In this document: one piece after another, positions 5,942 to 8,264 of the stretch
How the letters are laid out: each line of letters opens with the position of its first letter
Numbering within the stretch: the first letter of the stretch is position 1
DNA from: JAGUYA01 sp043802425
GTDB lineage: Bacteria > Omnitrophota > Gorgyraeia > Gygaellales > Profunditerraquicolaceae
Length of the DNA: 8,264 bases
NCBI GenBank assembly: GCA_043802425.1
Contig: JAZDLA010000019.1
Location: forward strand, 1 to 8,264
Direction of reading: 5' to 3'
Notes under the pieces: model-generated
The model's input: the letters and a program-made list of their open reading frames with translations, nothing else
Database searches by the model: none
Told to the model about the DNA's origin: nothing
Translations under genes and position numbers: made by a program

Positions 5942-7200
5942 AATTATTTGTTTTAGCTGTATTTCTGATTAGCTATATATTACTGATGCTCAAGAAGGGC
6001 CACCCCTTTGTTGTCTTAAGTAGTGCCATAGGTCTACTTTTAGTAAGTGGCGCGGTTAATCTAGCCGGGTTACTTTCCAGCATAAACTATAATGTCTTAG
6101 GAGTATTTTTAGGAACAATGATTTTATCCAGTCTTTTTATCTTTTCCGATGTTCCGGCATATCTGGCCACAAAATTAGTCGATAGGTCCAAGACCGTGGG
6201 CATGGCTTTACTCTCTGTGTGCCTATTGGCAGGTTTTATCTCTAGCTTTGTGGAGAATGTAGCTACGGTCTTAATTGTTGCGCCGATTGCCTTTGAAGTA
6301 GCCAGGAAACTAAAAACAAACCCTATTCCCTTTTTAATCGGCATAGCCGTATCTTCTAATCTGCAGGGGTGCGCCACGATGATCGGAGATAGCCCCAGCA
6401 TAATACTGGCACTCTCCAGTGGCATGAATTTTATAGACTTCTTCTGGATGAAAGGCCGGCCCGGGATAACCTTTGCCGTAGAGCTGGGAGCAATTGCTTC
6501 GTTTTTTGTCCTCTATTTATTGTTTAAAAAATACAAAGAGCCGGTAGTCCGCATAGAAGAGGTAAAGGTCAAAACCTGGGTTCCTACCTGGCTCCTGGTG
6601 ATGATGTTATTGACGCTGGCGCTATCAAGTTTTATCAAGAATAAGCCTGTTTACAGCATTGCCTTTATCTGTCTATTCTATGGCATAATAGGGCTCATCT
6701 GGCATGAGTTAAGACACAGAGAGTCCCTTTCCCTTGCTAGAGACCTGGACTGGCATACGTTTTTCTTTTTAATCGGGATTTTTATCCTGGTAGGGAGCCT
6801 CACCCATGCAGGCATCATCGGGGATATTGCAGCCTTGATTACTAATTTTACCAAAGGCAATAAATTTTTAGCTTACACGATGATAGTCTGGTTTTCGGTA
6901 TTACTATCGGCATTTGTAGACAATATACCTTATACCGTGGCTATGATACCGGTCGCCAAAATTGTAGCCGCCTCTCTAGGCGTAGGCCCGGAGCTCTTTT
7001 TATTCGGGCTTCTTATCGGGACATCGCTGGGCGGGAATATCACTCCGATAGGCGCATCTGCCAATATTGTTGCTGTAGGCCTGTTACGTAAAAATAATCA
7101 TCCCGTTAAGTTTAGCGAATTCATTAAAATCGGTTTACCCTTTGCTATCAGCGCGGTAAGCGTGGCTTATTTATTCCTCTGGTTTATCTGGGGTAGATAA
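5938..7200 (+). CDS. Ion transporter (IT) superfamily permease, ArsB/NhaD/CitM-like
   Basis: This 420-residue inner-membrane protein has about 10-12 hydrophobic helices in two repeats, as in the ArsB/NhaD/SLC13 group. Each repeat has the paired signatures: SSFVENVAT (102-110) with NLQGCATMIGDSPSI in the first half, and SAFVDNIPYT (324-333) with TSLGGNITPIGASANI (362-377) in the second. The acidic-Asn pairs (E106-N107, D328-N329) and the Gly-rich hairpins are the substrate/Na+ site region in characterised relatives. A charged cytosolic loop (KKYKEPVVRIEEVKVK, about 197-215) separates the halves. Substrate could be Na+/H+, arsenite, a carboxylate or another oxyanion, and the sequence does not decide. 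It is the last gene of the tightly packed block, joined to amrS by an ATGA overlap. Confidence 0.8.
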   Translation: MKLFVLAVFLISYILLMLKKGHPFVVLSSAIGLLLVSGAVNLAGLLSSINYNVLGVFLGTMILSSLFIFSDVPAYLATKLVDRSKTVGMALLSVCLLAGFISSFVENVATVLIVAPIAFEVARKLKTNPIPFLIGIAVSSNLQGCATMIGDSPSIILALSSGMNFIDFFWMKGRPGITFAVELGAIASFFVLYLLFKKYKEPVVRIEEVKVKTWVPTWLLVMMLLTLALSSFIKNKPVYSIAFICLFYGIIGLIWHELRHRESLSLARDLDWHTFFFLIGIFILVGSLTHAGIIGDIAALITNFTKGNKFLAYTMIVWFSVLLSAFVDNIPYTVAMIPVAKIVAASLGVGPELFLFGLLIGTSLGGNITPIGASANIVAVGLLRKNNHPVKFSEFIKIGLPFAISAVSVAYLFLWFIWGR

Positions 7201-7219
7201 TGGCTCAAGACCCGGCCCA

Positions 7220-7247
7220 TTGTATAAATTATGACCATAGGTTATAT
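7220..7247 (+). promoter_or_regulatory. Possible internal promoter before the small Cys-rich gene
   Basis: TTGTAT at 7220-7225 and TTATAT at 7242-7247 are separated by 16 bases in the 85-base gap after the permease gene. Both boxes are imperfect. No terminator hairpin with a T-run is seen in the gap, so read-through from the upstream operon is equally possible. Confidence 0.25.
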
Positions 7248-7271
7248 AGCCAATATTATGCTTAAATAAAA

Positions 7272-7279
7272 AAGGAGGT
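7272..7279 (+). promoter_or_regulatory. Perfect ribosome binding site of the 28-residue gene
   Basis: AAGGAGGT lies 6 bases before the ATG at 7286. It is among the best Shine-Dalgarno sequences in the window and is the main reason to accept such a short gene as real. Confidence 0.8.
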
Positions 7280-7285
7280 ATAGGT

Positions 7286-7372
7286 ATGATGTGGATAATT
7301 ATAATATTAGTTGTAGTGATCGCCGTAATTTTGATTAAAAAAGGCGGCGGATGTTGTTCAACGAAAAAATAA
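7286..7372 (+). CDS. Small FeoB-associated-type Cys-rich membrane peptide
   Basis: This 28-residue product is too short for usual gene-length limits. It begins with Met-Met-Trp, runs through one hydrophobic helix of about 15 residues rich in Ile and Val, then KK, a Gly-Gly-Gly turn, Cys-Cys and a short polar tail (STKK). This layout of one N-terminal membrane helix followed by a basic, Gly- and Cys-containing tail is that of the FeoB-associated Cys-rich membrane proteins, which lie near feoB in many bacteria and may handle iron or assist FeoB. Usual members are longer and have more cysteines, so this would be a minimal form. It stands about 3.4 kb after feoB, separated by three genes. A perfect Shine-Dalgarno supports translation. 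A small membrane protein is likely; the FeoB link is inferred from architecture and neighbourhood. Confidence 0.65.
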   Translation: MMWIIIILVVVIAVILIKKGGGCCSTKK

Positions 7373-7389
7373 ACTAACGGTACGCATAG

Positions 7390-8264
7390 TTGATTAACCT
7401 AAAATCCATAAAGAATCAGCTCATAATATTTCTCTGTGCTTTTACAATTTATCTATCTTTTAAAGATAGGGATGAGGTATTCTTGTTTACCACATTTATT
7501 GCCGTTATTTCCGCTCTAGGCACAGAGTCAGCCATATTATTTTTAAAAAACAAGAAATTCAGCATAACCGCTAGCTCTATTATTTCGGGCTTAATCATCG
7601 GATACGTGCTTTCTTCTGATAGCCCTTGGTGGATATTTATCCTGGCTTCTCTTCTAGCAATCTCTTCCAAACATCTAATACGGATCGGCAAGAGACATCT
7701 CTTTAACCCCGCGGCATTAGGAATATTTTTGAGCATCATTTTGTTTGGCGCCTCTGGGCAATGGAAAGGGACATATCTTTGGCACATACTTGTTCCCGCC
7801 GGTTTGTATTTTATCTTTAAAATCAATAAGTCAGAAGTTATCATTGGTTACGGTTTGGCTGCTTTGGGTTTATTCGCAATCCAGGCGGTGATACAAAAAA
7901 CCCCATTGCTAAACATATTCGGATACCTGAGTTATTTCTATATCTTTATCATGCTCATTGAGCCTAGAACTACCCCTGTAAAGCTTGCAGGGAAACTGAT
8001 ATTCGGCGCAGGGGCTGCCGTCCTGATATTTATTTTGACCGAGGCTGGTGTCAGGTTTGATGCTGAGCTTTGTACCTTATTAGTCCTGAATGCCTTTGTA
8101 CCCTTATTAAATAAAATACCGGAAAAGGAGCCCAATATGAGAAAGATAGCTGTATTTATGCTGGTATGTTTTTTTGTCGCGTTTTATTCAGTAGCCCTTG
8201 CGCATCCCCCGTCTGATATTATTATCACTTTTAATCCGCAAACTAAGATATTGAAAGTAGTAAT
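7390..8264 (+). CDS. RnfD/NqrB-like membrane protein, frame runs on into a secreted domain (partial)
   Basis: An open frame begins with TTG at 7390, directly after an in-frame TAG at 7387, and reaches the window edge without a stop (291 codons). Residues 1-245 form about nine hydrophobic helices with the RnfD/NqrB pattern: SSKHLIRIGKRHLFNPAALGI (92-112), with its F-N-P-A-A core, and MLIEPRTTPVK (188-198), followed by a final helix ending LLVLNAFVPLLNK. RnfD and NqrB are membrane electron-transfer subunits that carry flavin and quinone or ion paths. I see no SGAT-like covalent flavin motif and no other rnf/nqr gene here. The protein is much shorter than classical RnfD, like the orphan RnfD-like proteins of uncultivated lineages. 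From residue 250 the frame enters a typical signal peptide. The start codon has only a weak ribosome site; TTG at 7483, behind GGATGAGG, is an alternative but would lose the first helix. Confidence 0.7.
   Translation, partial: MINLKSIKNQLIIFLCAFTIYLSFKDRDEVFLFTTFIAVISALGTESAILFLKNKKFSITASSIISGLIIGYVLSSDSPWWIFILASLLAISSKHLIRIGKRHLFNPAALGIFLSIILFGASGQWKGTYLWHILVPAGLYFIFKINKSEVIIGYGLAALGLFAIQAVIQKTPLLNIFGYLSYFYIFIMLIEPRTTPVKLAGKLIFGAGAAVLIFILTEAGVRFDAELCTLLVLNAFVPLLNKIPEKEPNMRKIAVFMLVCFFVAFYSVALAHPPSDIIITFNPQTKILKVV
8123..8130 (+). promoter_or_regulatory. Internal ribosome binding site within the RnfD-like frame
   Basis: AAAAGGAG lies 6 bases upstream of an ATG at 8137 that begins a signal peptide. 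It suggests that translation can restart here, although the RnfD-like frame passes through without a stop. Confidence 0.65.
8137..8264 (+). CDS. Secreted protein of unknown function, N-terminal fragment
   Basis: From the ATG at 8137 the product has a textbook Sec signal peptide: MRK, a hydrophobic core of about 16 residues, and a likely cleavage site after VALA (residue 22). The mature N-terminus would be HPPSDIIITFNPQTKILKV. No lipobox is present, because C11 is not preceded by a small residue. The AHPPSD start followed by alternating beta-strand residues recalls small periplasmic proteins with a desulfoferrodoxin-like beta fold, but only about 20 mature residues are visible and this is tentative. 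The unit is in the same frame as the RnfD-like protein, with no stop between them. It may be a separate gene whose upstream neighbour lost its stop, or the exported domain of a fusion in which the signal helix acts as a membrane anchor. Confidence 0.55.
   Translation, partial: MRKIAVFMLVCFFVAFYSVALAHPPSDIIITFNPQTKILKVV

Noticed and set aside
6087..6425. Minus-strand open frame opposite the IT permease
   Set aside because: It is a shadow of a gene with clear two-repeat IT superfamily motifs.
7449..7844. 131-codon minus-strand open frame
   Set aside because: The plus strand here encodes RnfD-like motifs in a continuous frame from TTG 7390, which better explains the region.

Overview
The window looks like chromosomal DNA of an anaerobic or microaerophilic bacterium from a poorly cultivated lineage. 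I infer something like Omnitrophota (candidate division OP3) or a relative. The basis is the gene types: a one-domain EF-Tu-like protein, a short FeoB, an AmrS-type radical SAM protein and an orphan short RnfD-like protein. Base composition is moderately AT-rich and even. This placement rests on gene content only. All genes are on the + strand. I see no rRNA, tRNA, CRISPR array, insertion sequence or other mobile element.

Layout. (1) 1-440: a promoter-like sequence and a perfect Shine-Dalgarno precede an 84-residue EF-Tu domain II-like protein. (2) 439-1080: a polytopic membrane protein with the HX4DH signature of NicO/NiCoT metal transporters. (3) 1189-7200: a tight block with the features of one operon: a ZIP metal permease, feoA, feoB, a PP-loop tRNA-thiolation-type enzyme, an AmrS-family radical SAM enzyme, and an ion transporter (IT) superfamily permease. 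Gaps are 11 bp or less and three junctions are 4-bp ATGA overlaps. feoB is split by a frameshift at a run of six G. (4) 7286-7372: a 28-residue membrane peptide with a Cys-Cys tail, similar in architecture to FeoB-associated Cys-rich proteins. (5) 7390-8264: an RnfD/NqrB-like membrane protein starting at TTG. Its frame runs without a stop into a second gene-like unit that has its own Shine-Dalgarno, ATG and signal peptide. The window ends inside that unit.

How the genes may work together (inference). The theme is divalent metal, mainly ferrous iron, entering the cell (ZIP, FeoAB, FeoB-associated peptide, perhaps the NicO-like protein). Two cytosolic enzymes likely to carry iron-sulfur clusters sit in the same transcription unit. 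The thiolation-type enzyme has a CxxC plus a distant Cys, and the radical SAM enzyme has CX3CX2C plus extra Cys pairs. The RnfD-like protein and the secreted unit suggest redox chemistry at the membrane. The most notable points are the feoB frameshift, the stop-less junction near 8137, the 28-residue gene, and the coupling of iron import to RNA thiolation/radical SAM genes with no AMMECR1 or Memo partner in view.
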